A stretch of 64,000 nt of DNA from Muribaculaceae bacterium (GCA_017427945.1 JAFRRT010000012.1:241109-305108); one strand, 5' to 3'. Counted from the first letter of the stretch, positions 43,059-53,698 are shown. The notes: a model not told the origin generated them from the letters alone. Program-made: numbers and translations.

Positions 43059-43077
43059 TGTTTTAAACTTGTTTAAA

Positions 43078-43099
43078 TTGATTCGACGTTGTCGAACAA
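43078..43099 (-). repeat. Small hairpin in the rpsN-rpsH gap
   Basis: TTCGAC (43082-43087), a three-base loop and GTCGAA (43091-43096) form a perfect stem, extended by TTG/CAA with one bulged A. It lies 19 bases upstream of the rpsH ATG, in an otherwise AT-rich 82-base gap. No function is established; a site for S8 feedback is possible. Confidence 0.4.
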
Positions 43100-43140
43100 T
43101 ATTTAATACTTATTGTTTCTAAAAGATAATGTTGGTTGAA

Positions 43141-43410
43141 TCACCAGCTGGCTTTGCGCACACCGGGAATCAAGCCGTTTGATGCCATCTCACGGAAGTT
43201 GATGCGGGAGATGCCGAACTGACGCATGTAGCCCTTGGGACGGCCTGACATCTTGCAGATGTTGTGCAGGCGCACGGGAGATGCGTTGCGGGGCAGCTTT
43301 TGCAGTGCCTCATAGTCACCGGCCTTCTTGAGCTCAGCACGCTTGGCGGCATACTTAGCGACGAGGCGCTCACGCTTAGCCTGGCGGGCTTTCATTGATT
43401 CTTTTGCCAT
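43141..43410 (-). CDS. rpsN: 30S ribosomal protein S14 (zinc-free form)
   Basis: The 89-residue protein is the long, C-minus S14 without CxxC pairs. [20 protein letters not shown] and the C-terminal [18 protein letters not shown] are diagnostic. It lies between rplE and rpsH. Confidence 0.98.
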   Translation of the reverse strand: MAKESMKARQAKRERLVAKYAAKRAELKKAGDYEALQKLPRNASPVRLHNICKMSGRPKGYMRQFGISRINFREMASNGLIPGVRKASW

Positions 43411-43424
43411 AATTTAACTCTGGA

Positions 43425-43967
43425 TTATTTGTTGTTAAACGGGATTCCGAATTCCTTGAGCAGGGCATATCCTTCCTCGTCGGTCTTGGCGGTGGTGACG
43501 AAGGTGATGTTCATACCGGTCATCTTGGTCACGTTGTCGATGTTGATCTCGGGGAAAATGATCTGCTCAGTAACGCCAACAGTGTAGTTGCCGCGTCCAT
43601 CGAGCTTGCCGTTAACACCCTTGAAGTCGCGGATACGCGGCAGGGCGATGCGGATGAAACGCTCCATGAACTCGTACATGCGGTCACGACGCAGGGTCAC
43701 GCGAACGCCGATAGGCATTTTCTTGCGCACCTTGAAGTTGGAGATATCCTTCTTCGACAGCGTCTGCACGGCCTTCTGGCCGGTGATTGCGGTAAGTTCG
43801 TTGATAGCGGTCTCGATGATCTTCTTGTCCTGGGTTGCGTCACCCAGACCCTCGTTGAGGACGATCTTCACCAGACGCGGAATCTGCATCGGGGTGCTGT
43901 AGTTGAATTGCTTCATCAAAGCGGGAGCAATCTTCTCGTCATATTGTTTCTTCAGCGTGGTACTCAT
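43425..43967 (-). CDS. rplE: 50S ribosomal protein L5
   Basis: The 180-residue protein has MQIPRLVKIVLNEGLGDATQ, KKDISNFKVRKKMPIGVRVT and LPRIRDFKGVN, the L5 signatures. It binds 5S rRNA and P-site tRNA. Its ATG overlaps the rplX stop (TAATG), indicating coupled translation, and a GAGGAG stretch inside the end of rplX lies eight to nine bases upstream. Confidence 0.98.
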   Translation of the reverse strand: MSTTLKKQYDEKIAPALMKQFNYSTPMQIPRLVKIVLNEGLGDATQDKKIIETAINELTAITGQKAVQTLSKKDISNFKVRKKMPIGVRVTLRRDRMYEFMERFIRIALPRIRDFKGVNGKLDGRGNYTVGVTEQIIFPEINIDNVTKMTGMNITFVTTAKTDEEGYALLKEFGIPFNNK

Positions 43968-44296
43968 TACTTAATCTCCTCTCCAGATTTTTTAGAATAA
44001 CGAACTTTCTTACCGTCCTCATCAAACCTGAATCCCACGCGGGTGGGCTTGGGGTCGCGACCACTCTTGGGGTCAACGACAGCAATATTGCTCAGGTGGA
44101 TGGGGGCTTCCTTCTTGATGATGCCGCCCTGGGGGGCCTTGGCATTGGGCTTCGTGCTCTTTGACACGATGTTGACACCCTCGACGATGGCCTTGCCCTC
44201 CTTGTGGAGAACCTCGAGCACGCGTCCGGTCTTACCCTTGTCGTCGCCGGCGAGGACATAGACGGTGTCACCTTTCTTGATTTTTAACGTAGCCAT
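43967..44296 (-). CDS. rplX: 50S ribosomal protein L24
   Basis: The 109-residue protein has the KOW motif ([20 protein letters not shown] at 6-25) and [21 protein letters not shown]24 is an assembly initiator near the exit tunnel. The stop codon overlaps the rplE start. Confidence 0.98.
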   Translation of the reverse strand: MATLKIKKGDTVYVLAGDDKGKTGRVLEVLHKEGKAIVEGVNIVSKSTKPNAKAPQGGIIKKEAPIHLSNIAVVDPKSGRDPKPTRVGFRFDEDGKKVRYSKKSGEEIK

Positions 44297-44326
44297 ATAT
44301 TGTTTATTGCTATTTTAAAATTGTGA

Positions 44327-44692
44327 TTAAAGAACCTCGGGAGCCAGGGAAACGATCTTCATGTTGGTGGCACGCAGCTCACGGGCTACGGGGCCGAAGA
44401 TGCGCGTTCCGCGCAGCTCACCGGTATTAGTAAGCAATACACAGGCGTTGTCGTCGAAGCGGATGTAGGAACCGTCCTGACGGCGGATTTCCTTGCTGGT
44501 GCGCACAACGACTGCCCTCGAAACGGTACCCTTCTTCACCTCCGAAGCAGGGATAGCCTTCTTGACGGTGACAACGATGATGTCACCCACCGAAGCATAA
44601 CGACGACCGGAACCACCCAGCACCTTGATGCAGAGGACTTCCTTGGCACCGCTATTGTCGGCAACTGTCAATCTACTTTCAGTCTGTATCAT
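44327..44692 (-). CDS. rplN: 50S ribosomal protein L14
   Basis: The 121-residue protein has [20 protein letters not shown], the basic [20 protein letters not shown] and the C-terminal [20 protein letters not shown]. It is a standard L14. Confidence 0.98.
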   Translation of the reverse strand: MIQTESRLTVADNSGAKEVLCIKVLGGSGRRYASVGDIIVVTVKKAIPASEVKKGTVSRAVVVRTSKEIRRQDGSYIRFDDNACVLLTNTGELRGTRIFGPVARELRATNMKIVSLAPEVL

Positions 44693-44698
44693 AATTCT

Positions 44699-44959
44699 TT
44701 ACTTGGCTTTTTCGATGATTTCTACTAACCTCCACCTCTTGGTCTTGCTCAACGGGCGGGTCTCCATCAGGCGAACGGTGTCACCAATGTTGCACTCGTT
44801 GTTCTCGTCATGAGCGTGGTACTTCTTCGTCTTGTTGACGAACTTGCCATAGATTGGGTGTTTCTCCTTCCACTTGATGGTCACAGTGATGGTCTTGTCA
44901 CCCTTGTTGCTGGAAACAACCCCAATTCTCTCTTTTCTTAAATTACGCTTTTTTTCCAT
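44699..44959 (-). CDS. rpsQ: 30S ribosomal protein S17
   Basis: The 86-residue OB-fold protein has [20 protein letters not shown] and [20 protein letters not shown], the S17 signature. It sits between rpmC and rplN. Confidence 0.98.
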   Translation of the reverse strand: MEKKRNLRKERIGVVSSNKGDKTITVTIKWKEKHPIYGKFVNKTKKYHAHDENNECNIGDTVRLMETRPLSKTKRWRLVEIIEKAK

Positions 44960-44976
44960 TGTTTTGGTTGTTGGGA

Positions 44977-45174
44977 TTATTTGTTCTTGAGTTCGCGTGC
45001 GCGGATTTCAGTTTTCAGACGCGCGATCAGTTTCCTGTCAAGCGTGATCTTGGCCGGATTATCGAGCGGGGAAATCGTGTGCTGGATCTTCTCCTGAACA
45101 TACTCCTTCTGGACTTGGTCGAGACGATCCTGCAATTCCTTATCGGTTAATTCCTTGATATTTTCCTTTTTCAT
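44977..45174 (-). CDS. rpmC: 50S ribosomal protein L29
   Basis: The 65-residue two-helix protein ([36 protein letters not shown]) lies at the exit tunnel and helps bind trigger factor and SRP. It is in the normal place between rplP and rpsQ. Confidence 0.97.
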   Translation of the reverse strand: MKKENIKELTDKELQDRLDQVQKEYVQEKIQHTISPLDNPAKITLDRKLIARLKTEIRARELKNK

Positions 45175-45188
45175 TATTCGGTCAGATA

Positions 45189-45620
45189 TTAAACGAGTTG
45201 AGTGGGATCATAGTCGCGGCGAACGACAAACTTAGTAGCCACGGGGAGCTTCTGTGCGGCGAGGCGCAGGGCTTCCTTAGCGATTTCATAGCTCACACCG
45301 TCGACCTCGATGAGGATGCGACCGGGATGAACGGGAGCGACGTAACCTGCTACATCACCTTTACCTTTACCCATGCGGACATCGGCAGGCTTGCGGGTGT
45401 AGGGCTTGTCGGGGAAAATGCGCAGCCAGATCTGTCCCTGGCGCTGCATGTAACGTGTCACGGCGACACGGGCGGCCTCGATTTGGCGAGCGGTGATCCA
45501 CTTGCTCTCCAGGGTCTTGATTCCGAAGGAACCAAAGGCGAGCTGATTGCCACGCTTGCTATATTGGCGAGGATGTCCGTCACTGGGACGACGATATCTT
45601 AATCTCTTAGGTTGTAACAT
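45189..45620 (-). CDS. rplP: 50S ribosomal protein L16
   Basis: The 143-residue protein has [20 protein letters not shown]-type N-terminus, [20 protein letters not shown] and [14 protein letters not shown], the L16 signatures. It contacts the A-site tRNA elbow region. Confidence 0.98.
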   Translation of the reverse strand: MLQPKRLRYRRPSDGHPRQYSKRGNQLAFGSFGIKTLESKWITARQIEAARVAVTRYMQRQGQIWLRIFPDKPYTRKPADVRMGKGKGDVAGYVAPVHPGRILIEVDGVSYEIAKEALRLAAQKLPVATKFVVRRDYDPTQLV

Positions 45621-45672
45621 TTTAAATTTCGTTTTTTAAAGTCACACTTCAAGTTACTGGTTGCGACTGGGT

Positions 45673-46419
45673 TTAACGATTGTTGTTTCTCTTGCCCCCA
45701 CGGAAACCGCGACGCTCGCCGCGCTCTCCACCGCGAGAACCGCCACCGCGGCGCTCACCGGCATTGTTGGCAAAGTTAGGTGCCAAATCACGCTTGCCAT
45801 AGACCTCGCCACGGCAGATCCAAACCTTGACACCGATCACACCAACCTTGGTGTGAGCAGGAACCAGAGCGTAGTCAATATCGGCACGCAGGGTATGGAG
45901 AGGCGTACGGCCTTCCTTGAACATCTCGCTGCGGCGCATCTCGGCACCGTTGAGACGACCCTTGACTTGGATCTTGATGCCCTCGGCACCCATGCGCATG
46001 GTGCTGGCGATAGCCATCTTCACGGCACGGCGATAGGCGATCTTGCCCTCGATCTGGTGAGCGACGTTAGCAGCAACGAGCTGTGCATCGAGCTCGGGGC
46101 GCTTAACCTCGTGGATATTGATTTGAACGTCCTTGTTGGTGAGCTTGATGAGCTCCTGCTTGAGGACCTCCACCTCAGAACCCTGCCTACCGATGATGAT
46201 ACCGGGGCGAGCGGTGCAGATGGTGATGGTGACGAGCTTGAGCGTGCGCTCAATGACGATGCGTGCGACACTGGCCTTAGCAAGACGCTCGTTGAGATAC
46301 TTGCGGATCTTGTCATCCTCTACCAGTGTATCTCCATATTTGCGGCCACCAAACCAGTTGGAATCCCAACCGCGAATGATGCCTAAACGGTTACTGATTG
46401 GATTTACTTTCTGTCCCAT
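45673..46419 (-). CDS. rpsC: 30S ribosomal protein S3 with RGG-like C-terminal tail
   Basis: The core (residues 1-210) has the KH domain ([20 protein letters not shown]) and the C-terminal S3 domain ([33 protein letters not shown]). After about residue 216 there is a 32-residue Gly/Arg-rich tail with repeated RGG and ERRG units, longer and more ordered than in typical S3. S3 lines the mRNA entry channel, so the tail may touch incoming mRNA; that is inference. Confidence 0.97.
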   Translation of the reverse strand: MGQKVNPISNRLGIIRGWDSNWFGGRKYGDTLVEDDKIRKYLNERLAKASVARIVIERTLKLVTITICTARPGIIIGRQGSEVEVLKQELIKLTNKDVQINIHEVKRPELDAQLVAANVAHQIEGKIAYRRAVKMAIASTMRMGAEGIKIQVKGRLNGAEMRRSEMFKEGRTPLHTLRADIDYALVPAHTKVGVIGVKVWICRGEVYGKRDLAPNFANNAGERRGGGSRGGERGERRGFRGGKRNNNR

Positions 46420-46425
46420 TTCGTT

Positions 46426-46833
46426 TTATGCGTCTTTTTCTTTGTTAATAGTGTCCACGTAGATGGTCACGTGGTTAGAACGTTTGCGGATACGGTAGCC
46501 GCGGCCCTGAGGAGCCGGGCGCAGGCGCTTGAGCATCGGAGCTGCATCAACCGTGATGGTCTTGATAAAGAGCTCTCCGCTCTCGGCCTTCTTGCCATTC
46601 TTCTGTTCCCAGTTGCTGATAGCCGACTTGAGCAGCTTCTCGACGTCAACGGCAGCCTGCTTGTTTGAGTAATGCAGGAGACCGAGTGCCTTGAAGACTT
46701 CTACGCCGCGAACCATATCGGCCACGAGACGCATCTTGCGGGGCGAGCTGGGAATGTTGCGCAACTTAGCGAAGGAGTCGCTGCGGCGAGCTTCCTTGTG
46801 CAAGTTTGCTGATTCTCTTTTTCTTTTACCCAT
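46426..46833 (-). CDS. rplV: 50S ribosomal protein L22
   Basis: The 135-residue protein has [33 protein letters not shown] and the tunnel loop [20 protein letters not shown], whose tip narrows the peptide exit tunnel. It lies between rpsS and rpsC. Confidence 0.98.
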   Translation of the reverse strand: MGKRKRESANLHKEARRSDSFAKLRNIPSSPRKMRLVADMVRGVEVFKALGLLHYSNKQAAVDVEKLLKSAISNWEQKNGKKAESGELFIKTITVDAAPMLKRLRPAPQGRGYRIRKRSNHVTIYVDTINKEKDA

Positions 46834-46882
46834 TGTATTTAATTCTTTGTTTGTTCTTTAAACTTAAATAATCCCGGGCCCA

Positions 46883-47152
46883 TTATTTCTTGTTGTTGCC
46901 GCTGTGTCCACGGAAGGTGCGCGTCGGGGCGAACTCACCCAGCTTGTGGCCTACCATGTTCTCGGTAACATAGACGGGAATAAACTTGTTGCCATTGTGA
47001 ACGGCAAAGGTGTGTCCCACGAATTCGGGAGCGATCATCGATGCGCGCGACCAGGTCTTGATCACACTCTTCTTTCCGCTCTCATTCATGGCGTCAACCT
47101 TTTTCTCCAGTTTCACACTGATGTAAGGGCCTTTTTTTAATGAACGACTCAT
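46883..47152 (-). CDS. rpsS: 30S ribosomal protein S19
   Basis: The 89-residue protein has [39 protein letters not shown] and [18 protein letters not shown], a complete S19. It binds the 16S head with S13. Confidence 0.98.
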   Translation of the reverse strand: MSRSLKKGPYISVKLEKKVDAMNESGKKSVIKTWSRASMIAPEFVGHTFAVHNGNKFIPVYVTENMVGHKLGEFAPTRTFRGHSGNNKK

Positions 47153-47173
47153 AATTAATCGAATTTAATCAAA

Positions 47174-47998
47174 TTACTTCTTTCTTCTTTCAATGATGTA
47201 CTTCGAAGACTGCTTCTTAGGTGCACGGGTCTTCAAGCCCTTAGCATACAAACCGTTGCGGTTACGGGGATGTCCACCACTCTGGCGGCCCTCACCACCA
47301 CCCATGGGGTGGTCAACGGGGTTCATCACGACACCACGGTTGTGGGGGCGGCGACCCAGCCAGCGGGAACGACCGGCCTTACCGGACTGCTCCAGCGCGT
47401 GGTCACTGTTACCAACCACACCTACGGTAGCCTTGCATGCAGCAAGGACTTTGCGTGTCTCACCCGAAGGTAATTTGATGATTGCGTAGGTACCCTCGCG
47501 GCTGGTGAGCTGGGCGAAGGTGCCGGCTGCACGTGCCATAGCGGCACCCTGACCGGGACGCAATTCGATGTTGTGAATTAAAGTACCAACAGGAATCTTG
47601 CTCAGTGGAAGCGCGTTTCCCACTTCGGGGGCCACGTTCTCACCGCTCTCGATCGTTGCACCCACCTCAAGTCCGTTGGGAGCAATGATGTAAGCTTTGT
47701 AGCCGTCTGCGTAGTAAAGCAGGGCGATGCGAGCCGAACGGTTGGGATCGTACTCGATGGCTTTAACTACTGCCGGCACACCGTCTTTGTTCCTCTTGAA
47801 GTCAACCAGGCGCAGTTTGCGCTTGTGGCCTCCACCACGATAGCGGGCGGTGAGGTGACCCTCGTTGTTGCGACCGCCGGTGGAACGCTTGCCGACCGTA
47901 AGAGACTTTTCTGGTGTACGCTTGGTTACGTCGTCAAATACACCAATAATTTTGTGTCTTTGCCCCGGTGTTGTGGGCTTCAATTTTCTTACTGCCAT
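47174..47998 (-). CDS. rplB: 50S ribosomal protein L2
   Basis: The 274-residue protein has the family signature [20 protein letters not shown] near the C-terminus with the conserved His next to the peptidyl transferase centre, and [20 protein letters not shown] near the N-terminus. It follows rplW by six bases. Confidence 0.98.
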   Translation of the reverse strand: MAVRKLKPTTPGQRHKIIGVFDDVTKRTPEKSLTVGKRSTGGRNNEGHLTARYRGGGHKRKLRLVDFKRNKDGVPAVVKAIEYDPNRSARIALLYYADGYKAYIIAPNGLEVGATIESGENVAPEVGNALPLSKIPVGTLIHNIELRPGQGAAMARAAGTFAQLTSREGTYAIIKLPSGETRKVLAACKATVGVVGNSDHALEQSGKAGRSRWLGRRPHNRGVVMNPVDHPMGGGEGRQSGGHPRNRNGLYAKGLKTRAPKKQSSKYIIERRKK

Positions 47999-48004
47999 TT
48001 TTTA

Positions 48005-48298
48005 TTATAAATTACTATAGAAATCAATAGTTTGTCCTTCGGCAACAGTGACGATGGCCTTCTTGAAAGCCACGGTCTTGCCCTTGATGATACCGCTCTT
48101 GGTGTAGCGCTGCTTGTTCTTGCCGCCATAGTTCATGGTGCTCACGTCAATGACCTTGACATCATAGAGCTTCTCGATGGCGTCCTTGATCTGATACTTG
48201 TTGGCATCGGGGGATACCTTGAAAGTATAGCGGTTTCCCTTCTCAGAGATAGCGTTGGCCTTCTCGGTCACAACGGGAATGATTTGAATGTTCTCCAT
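48005..48298 (-). CDS. rplW: 50S ribosomal protein L23
   Basis: From ATG 48298 (MENIQIIPVVTEKANAISEK) the protein has 97 residues. It has NRYTFKVSPDANKYQIKDAI and the C-terminal KKAIVTVAEGQTIDF; L23 is the docking site for trigger factor and SRP. A TTG two codons upstream is not needed, because GGAGG lies seven bases before the ATG. Confidence 0.96.
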   Translation of the reverse strand: MENIQIIPVVTEKANAISEKGNRYTFKVSPDANKYQIKDAIEKLYDVKVIDVSTMNYGGKNKQRYTKSGIIKGKTVAFKKAIVTVAEGQTIDFYSNL

Positions 48299-48305
48299 TG
48301 TCAAT

Positions 48306-48310
48306 CCTCC
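48306..48310 (-). promoter_or_regulatory. Shine-Dalgarno-type site before rplW
   Basis: TAAGGAGG combines the rplD stop codon with a perfect GGAGG (48310-48306), seven bases before the rplW ATG. It decides the ATG at 48298 as the start and is one of only two strong sites noticed in the window. Confidence 0.65.
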
Positions 48311-48937
48311 TTACTTTAAGTTGTTGAGCGCATCAACCGAGCTCTCGGTAACGAGAATCATGCGGTTGTCAAGCACGCGGTAGGTATTGATGTCGCTGGC
48401 GGTCACCACGCTTGCGGTGGGCACGTTGCGGAGCGACAGATACAGGTTGGGCTCTTGTCCGGCGAGGACGAGCAGCAACTTCTGACCCTCGAGCTTGAGG
48501 TTGCGGGTAATGTTCACGAATTCCTTGGTCTTGGGGGCGTCGAACTTGATGTCCTCGATGACCATGATCTGGTTGTTCTGGGCCTTGTAGGTCAGCGCCG
48601 AGCGGCGAGCCAGGGCCTTCACCTTCTTGTTCAGCTTGAAGCTGTAGTTGCGGGGACGGGGACCAAATACGCGGCCACCACCATGGAACAGCGGAGACTT
48701 GATGTCACCGTGACGGGCACCGCCGCCACCTTTCTGGCGACCAAGCTTCTTGGTCGAGCCAGCGATTTCACTTCTCTCTTTAGCCTTGTGGGTACCCTGG
48801 CGCTGGTTGGCCAAGTACTGCTTAACATCGAGATAAACGGCATGCTCGTTAGGCTCGGCGATGGCGAAAATCTCGTCGTTAAGGGTCACCTTGCGACCGG
48901 TGTCCTCACCCTTGATGTTATAAACTGCGAGTTCCAT
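48311..48937 (-). CDS. rplD: 50S ribosomal protein L4
   Basis: From ATG 48937 ([20 protein letters not shown]) the protein has 208 residues. It has the GTRxxKxRxE-type tunnel loop region ([40 protein letters not shown]) and [20 protein letters not shown]. The longer frame to 48952 adds five unlikely residues. Confidence 0.96.
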   Translation of the reverse strand: MELAVYNIKGEDTGRKVTLNDEIFAIAEPNEHAVYLDVKQYLANQRQGTHKAKERSEIAGSTKKLGRQKGGGGARHGDIKSPLFHGGGRVFGPRPRNYSFKLNKKVKALARRSALTYKAQNNQIMVIEDIKFDAPKTKEFVNITRNLKLEGQKLLLVLAGQEPNLYLSLRNVPTASVVTASDINTYRVLDNRMILVTESSVDALNNLK

Positions 48938-48941
48938 TCTC

Positions 48942-49559
48942 TTACATTTCAATAATTACGATTGAACCTTTGCTGCCCGGTACAGAGCCTTTCACCATGA
49001 GAAGATTGTTCTCGGGCAATACTTTAATCACTTGCAGGTTTTGAGCGGTGCAGCGCACGTTGCCCATCTGGCCGGCCATACGCATGCCCTTGAAAACCTT
49101 GGCGGGATAGGAGCAGGCACCAATGGAACCGGGAGCGCGCTGACGGTCGTCCTGACCGTGAGTGGTCTGACCCACGCCGCCGAAGCCGTGACGCTTAACG
49201 ACGCCCTGGAAGCCTTTACCCTTTGTCGTGCCGATAACATCAACAAATTCAACGTCACTGAACATCTCGACGGTGATCTCGTCACCAGCCTTGTGCTCTC
49301 CATTAAATCCTTTGAACTCGGCCAAGAATCTTTGCGGTTTCACTCCAGCTTTCTTGAAGTGGCCGACCATGGGCTTGGAGGTGTGCTTGTCGTTCTTCTC
49401 GACAAAACCCAGCTGCAAAGCCTCGTAACCGTCACTTTCAACAGTCTTCACCTGAGTGACAACGCAAGGACCTACTTCGATAACAGTGCACGGCACGTTC
49501 TTGCCGTCGGCACTGAAAACGGATGTCATTCCGATTTTCTTTCCTAATAATCCTGGCAT
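48942..49559 (-). CDS. rplC: 50S ribosomal protein L3
   Basis: The 205-residue protein has [36 protein letters not shown] with the [20 protein letters not shown] signature and the Gln that is methylated in other bacteria in the same loop. L3 starts large subunit assembly and reaches the peptidyl transferase centre. Confidence 0.98.
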   Translation of the reverse strand: MPGLLGKKIGMTSVFSADGKNVPCTVIEVGPCVVTQVKTVESDGYEALQLGFVEKNDKHTSKPMVGHFKKAGVKPQRFLAEFKGFNGEHKAGDEITVEMFSDVEFVDVIGTTKGKGFQGVVKRHGFGGVGQTTHGQDDRQRAPGSIGACSYPAKVFKGMRMAGQMGNVRCTAQNLQVIKVLPENNLLMVKGSVPGSKGSIVIIEM

Positions 49560-49625
49560 TTCTCTTGAAATTTTAATTACTGTTTGTTAATGCTGTTAAT
49601 TTTACTCGTTGTTCAATCTCTTGTA

Positions 49626-49931
49626 CTACACCTTGATCTCCACTTCAACTCCGCTGGGCAACTCAAGCTTCATCAGAGCGTCTACAGTCTTTGCGGTAGA
49701 GCTGTAGATATCGATGAGACGCTTGAAGGAAGCCAGCTGGAACTGCTCGCGGGACTTCTTGTTAACAAAAGTCGAACGGTTCACGGTGAAGATGCGCTTG
49801 TGGGTGGGCAGAGGGATGGGACCGCTCACTACAGCGCCAGTGCTCTTCACTGTGCGCACGATCTTCTCGGCCGACTTGTCAACCAAGTTGTGATCGTAGC
49901 TCTTCAATTTAATTCTAATCTTCTGACTCAT
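49626..49931 (-). CDS. rpsJ: 30S ribosomal protein S10
   Basis: From ATG 49931 ([20 protein letters not shown]) the protein has 101 residues and the signature [20 protein letters not shown]. The 18 extra residues of the longer frame are not like S10. It starts the S10 part of the cluster directly after fusA; no tuf gene lies between. Confidence 0.97.
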   Translation of the reverse strand: MSQKIRIKLKSYDHNLVDKSAEKIVRTVKSTGAVVSGPIPLPTHKRIFTVNRSTFVNKKSREQFQLASFKRLIDIYSSTAKTVDALMKLELPSGVEVEIKV

Positions 49932-49954
49932 ATTATTAATAATGTGAAATTGTA

Positions 49955-52081
49955 TTATTGCAATAATTCGACGTGTCCTAAACATTCACCCAGCACCTTC
50001 AGGGCGATGGGGGTTGCCACGGGGGCGTAGTGGGAGAACGACATGGTGCTCGTGGCACGGCCGCTGGTAATGTTGCGCAGGGCGGTGACATAGCCGAACA
50101 TCTCGGCGAGCGGGGTGCTGGCCTTGACGATGCGGGCACCGCTGCGGGCACTCTCCATGCCCTCGACGATGGCACGACGCCTGTTCAGGTCGGCGATGAC
50201 GTCACCCATGTTCTCCTCGGGGGTCACCACTTCGAGCTTCATCATCGGCTCGAGCAGTACGGGGCGTGCGCTGCGGCAGGCACTGCGGTAGGCCTGCATG
50301 GCACACAGCTCAAAGCTCAGCGTGTCGCTGTCCACGGGGTGGTAGCTGCCGTCGAGGACGGTCACCTTGAGGCTCTGCAGGGGGAATCCTGCCAGCACAC
50401 CGCTGTGCATTGCGGTCTTGAAGCCCTTCTCGATGCTGGGGATGAACTCCTTGGGAATGTTACCACCCTTAACATCGTTGATGAACTGCAAGGTGCCTTC
50501 AAAGTCCTCGTCAACAGGCTCCACGCGGCACTCGATGTCGGCGAACTTGCCGTGGCCACCGGTCTGCTTCTTGAAGACCTCACGCACCGTTGCGGGCTGT
50601 GAGATAGCCTCCTTGTAGGTAACCTGGGGACGACCCTGGTTGCACTCGACCTTGAACTCGCGGCGCAGACGGTCGAGGATGATGTCCAGATGAAGCTCAC
50701 CCATACCGCGGATGATGGTCTGGCCAGTCTCCTCGTTGCTCTCGACCTGGAAGGTGGGATCCTCTTCGGCAAGCTTTGCCAGGCCCACTGCCATGCGGTC
50801 GAGGTCGTTCTGCGTCTTGGGCTCAACAGCGATACCAATCACGGGCTCAGGAAAATCCATAGCCTCGAGAACAACGGCGGTCTCGGCGCTGCTGCACAGC
50901 GTATCGCCGGTGTGCACGTCCTTGAAGCCCACTCCCGCGCCGATGTCACCGCAACCAATCACCTCCATGGGGTTCTGGCGGTTGCTGTGCATCTGGAACA
51001 AGCGGGAAACGCGCTCCTTGTGGCCAGTGCGCACGTTGTAGACCTGACTGCCGGCATCGAACTGACCCGAATAGACGCGGAAGAACACCAGGCGGCCCAC
51101 ATAGGGGTCGGTAGCGATCTTGAACACCAGCGCGCACAAGGGCTCCTCAAAGAGGGGCTTGCGGGTCACCACCTTGTCGGGATTGCCGGGAGCCACACCG
51201 CTCACCTCGCCTGCGTCGGCGGGGCTGGGCAGATAGGCACACACGGCGTCGAGCAGCGTCTGCACACCCTTGTTCTTGAAAGAACTGCCGCACAACACGG
51301 GAACCATGTCGCGGTTCAGGGTAGCCTTGCGCATTGCGCTCTTGATCTCGTCGATGGTGATCGACTCGGGGTCCTCGAAATACTTGGCCATGAACTCGTC
51401 ATCAAACTCGGCGAGCTGCTCCAACATCTTGTCGCGGTACTCACGTGCCTCGTCCACCATGTCGGCGGGAATGTCGGCGGTCTCGTATTCGGCGCCCAGC
51501 GTCTCGTCGTGCCAGTAAAGCGCCTTCATCGTAATCAGGTCAACGACGCCCTTGAAGTTCTCTTCGGCTCCGATGGGCAACTGAATGGGACACGGATTGG
51601 CACCCAGCACCTCGCGAATTTGACGTACCACGTCAAGGAAGTTGCATCCCACGCGATCCATCTTGTTCACATAGGCGATGCGAGGCACCTCATACTTGTC
51701 GGCCTGACGCCACACCGTCTCGCTCTGGGGCTCTACGCCGCCCACAGCGCAGAAGGTGGCGATAGCGCCATCCAGCACGCGCAGCGAGCGCTCCACCTCA
51801 ACGGTGAAGTCCACATGCCCCGGAGTGTCAATCAGATTGACCTTGTACTTGTTACCGTCATAGTTCCAGAACGTGGTGGTAGCGGCGCTGGTGATGGTGA
51901 TACCCCTCTCCTGCTCCTGCTCCATCCAGTCCATGGTAGCGGTACCCTCATGAACCTCACCCATCTTGTGAGTCAGGCCCGTATAGTACAATATACGCTC
52001 CGATGTGGTGGTCTTGCCGGCATCGATGTGTGCCATGATGCCGATGTTACGTGTATATTTCAGTTGTGCGTCGGTGCCCAT
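49955..52081 (-). CDS. fusA: Elongation factor G
   Basis: The 708-residue GTPase drives translocation. Motifs are G1 [15 protein letters not shown] at 17-31, the effector region [12 protein letters not shown]3 [12 protein letters not shown]4 YVNKMDRVG, and domains II-V end with [20 protein letters not shown]. It is the translational EF-G type by position and sequence. It lies between rpsG and rpsJ. Confidence 0.97.
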   Translation of the reverse strand: MGTDAQLKYTRNIGIMAHIDAGKTTTSERILYYTGLTHKMGEVHEGTATMDWMEQEQERGITITSAATTTFWNYDGNKYKVNLIDTPGHVDFTVEVERSLRVLDGAIATFCAVGGVEPQSETVWRQADKYEVPRIAYVNKMDRVGCNFLDVVRQIREVLGANPCPIQLPIGAEENFKGVVDLITMKALYWHDETLGAEYETADIPADMVDEAREYRDKMLEQLAEFDDEFMAKYFEDPESITIDEIKSAMRKATLNRDMVPVLCGSSFKNKGVQTLLDAVCAYLPSPADAGEVSGVAPGNPDKVVTRKPLFEEPLCALVFKIATDPYVGRLVFFRVYSGQFDAGSQVYNVRTGHKERVSRLFQMHSNRQNPMEVIGCGDIGAGVGFKDVHTGDTLCSSAETAVVLEAMDFPEPVIGIAVEPKTQNDLDRMAVGLAKLAEEDPTFQVESNEETGQTIIRGMGELHLDIILDRLRREFKVECNQGRPQVTYKEAISQPATVREVFKKQTGGHGKFADIECRVEPVDEDFEGTLQFINDVKGGNIPKEFIPSIEKGFKTAMHSGVLAGFPLQSLKVTVLDGSYHPVDSDTLSFELCAMQAYRSACRSARPVLLEPMMKLEVVTPEENMGDVIADLNRRRAIVEGMESARSGARIVKASTPLAEMFGYVTALRNITSGRATSTMSFSHYAPVATPIALKVLGECLGHVELLQ

Positions 52082-52104
52082 TGTTTAGTTCACGTCGTCG
52101 CTAA

Positions 52105-52581
52105 TCAGAATCTGAAGTGAGCAAATGCGCGGTTAGCCTCGGCCATGCGGTGCATGTCCTCTTTGCGCTTGAACGCGCCACCCTGCTCGTTATAAGCGTC
52201 CATGATTTCAGCAGCCAGCTTGTCGGCCATGGTCTTGCCGCCACGCTTGCGTGCGAAAATAATCATGTTCTTCATCGAAACCGACTCTTTGCGGTCGGGG
52301 CGGATTTCGGTAGGCACCTGGAAGGTTGCGCCACCAACACGGCGGGACTTCACCTCCACTTGGGGAGTAATCTTCTCCAAAGCTGCTTTCCAGATCTCGA
52401 GAGGGGTTTTCTCTTCACTGGCCATCTTCTGGCCCACGAGGTCGAGAGCGCTGTAGAAGATACGGTAAGACGTGTTCTTCTTACCGTCGTACATGAGGTG
52501 GTTGACGAACTTAGTTACGCGAACGTCACCGAACTTGGGATCGGGAAGGATGATCCTCTTTTTTGGCTTAGCCTTTCTCAT
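52105..52581 (-). CDS. rpsG: 30S ribosomal protein S7
   Basis: The 158-residue protein has [20 protein letters not shown], the [20 protein letters not shown] signature and NRAFAHFRF at the C-terminus. S7 starts assembly of the 30S head. A 180-base gap separates it from rpsL. Confidence 0.98.
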   Translation of the reverse strand: MRKAKPKKRIILPDPKFGDVRVTKFVNHLMYDGKKNTSYRIFYSALDLVGQKMASEEKTPLEIWKAALEKITPQVEVKSRRVGGATFQVPTEIRPDRKESVSMKNMIIFARKRGGKTMADKLAAEIMDAYNEQGGAFKRKEDMHRMAEANRAFAHFRF

Positions 52582-52761
52582 TTTTTAAACACAGTTGTAG
52601 TTTTAAGTCTGCTTGGTTGTCTTTTGCTTTGTTCTTCAACGCCCGCCGCTGCGGCGCGTTTACTCAACCAAATGTCCAATCCAATAAAACTGAAAACTAA
52701 GTTTGAAATTAATTTTACTTCTTTGAATTGTTTAGTAAGTTAGGGCCGGATGCGTCACGGC

Positions 52762-53142
52762 TTATTTTTTCTTCTTGGGACGCTTGGCACCGTACTTGCT
52801 GCGGCGCTGGGTGCGGCCTTCAACACCGGCGGTGTCGAGGGTGCCGCGGATGATGTGGTAGCGTACACCGGGAAGGTCTTTGACACGACCGCCACGAACC
52901 ATGACGATCGAGTGCTCCTGAAGGTTGTGGCCCTCACCAGGGATGTAGGAGTTCACCTCCTTGCCGTTGGTCAAGCGGACACGGGCAACCTTGCGCATAG
53001 CCGAGTTCGGCTTCTTAGGCGTGGTCGTGTAAACACGAACACACACACCGCGACGCTGAGGACATGAGTCCAGAGCGGGCGATTTGCTGGTCGATTCCAG
53101 CGCAGTGCGGCCTTTTCTTACTAATTGCTGAATAGTAGGCAT
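52762..53142 (-). CDS. rpsL: 30S ribosomal protein S12
   Basis: The 126-residue protein has [20 protein letters not shown], the decoding loops [18 protein letters not shown] and [15 protein letters not shown], where streptomycin-resistance changes occur in other bacteria (the Lys of TTPKKPNS is wild type here). It is the first gene of the supercluster, with its promoter at 53275-53306. Confidence 0.98.
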   Translation of the reverse strand: MPTIQQLVRKGRTALESTSKSPALDSCPQRRGVCVRVYTTTPKKPNSAMRKVARVRLTNGKEVNSYIPGEGHNLQEHSIVMVRGGRVKDLPGVRYHIIRGTLDTAGVEGRTQRRSKYGAKRPKKKK

Positions 53143-53274
53143 CTTACGTTTGTTAGTTTTAATTAATTTGACAAAAATTTTTCAGTTTGCTCCCTTGCGA
53201 AAATCGCCATTAAACACCCACACAATCAAGCGTTTAGAGGTCATTTTCCGGCCAATCGGCGCAAAAAAGCGTTG

Positions 53275-53306
53275 CAAAATTAGGCATTTTTCCGCTAACA
53301 GCCAAA
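53275..53306 (-). promoter_or_regulatory. Promoter of the rpsL-rplQ supercluster
   Basis: On the minus strand TTTG (53306-53303) is followed after exactly 20 bases by TAATTTTG (53282-53275), a full match to both Bacteroidetes boxes. It would give an untranslated leader of about 125 bases before rpsL and could drive the whole translation cluster. Confidence 0.75.
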
Positions 53307-53690
53307 TATTTAGGTATTTTTCTATATATATAATGTAAAAGTGCAATCGCCTGTTTATCAACAAGATAGACGTAAAACCGCCTGTTTCAGGCAGTTTCAG
53401 CTTCGCAGATTCACAAAAATTTAACATTATTTAGCATATTTTAGCCAAATATCGAGGCAAAATAAGACAAAAACGCCTCCGAATCAGCTCCACACCCTAC
53501 CCTTATCGGCAGCATGAAAACGACACTACAAACCGCCGAAATCAACATACACATTATATATATTATATAGGACCCGTAGAGAACTCGTTTTTGGGTGTTC
53601 CTATTTCGTGACTGCCCACCACCGAGACACCCAAACCGGCACAAATGGACAATTTAGGCCCCGTAACGATGAGGAAAGCCGATTTTTTGA

Positions 53691-53698
53691 TACATTTG
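53691..53698 (+). promoter_or_regulatory. -7 promoter element of the small membrane protein gene
   Basis: TACATTTG followed by CA matches TAnnTTTG and lies 28 bases upstream of the ATG at 53727. No -33 box is clear. Confidence 0.5.

Noticed and set aside
50690-52120. 476-codon plus-strand open frame opposite fusA
   Set aside because: It is the antisense shadow of a strongly conserved EF-G gene; its translation is Val/His/Gly-rich with no domain, a usual effect of GC-biased third positions.
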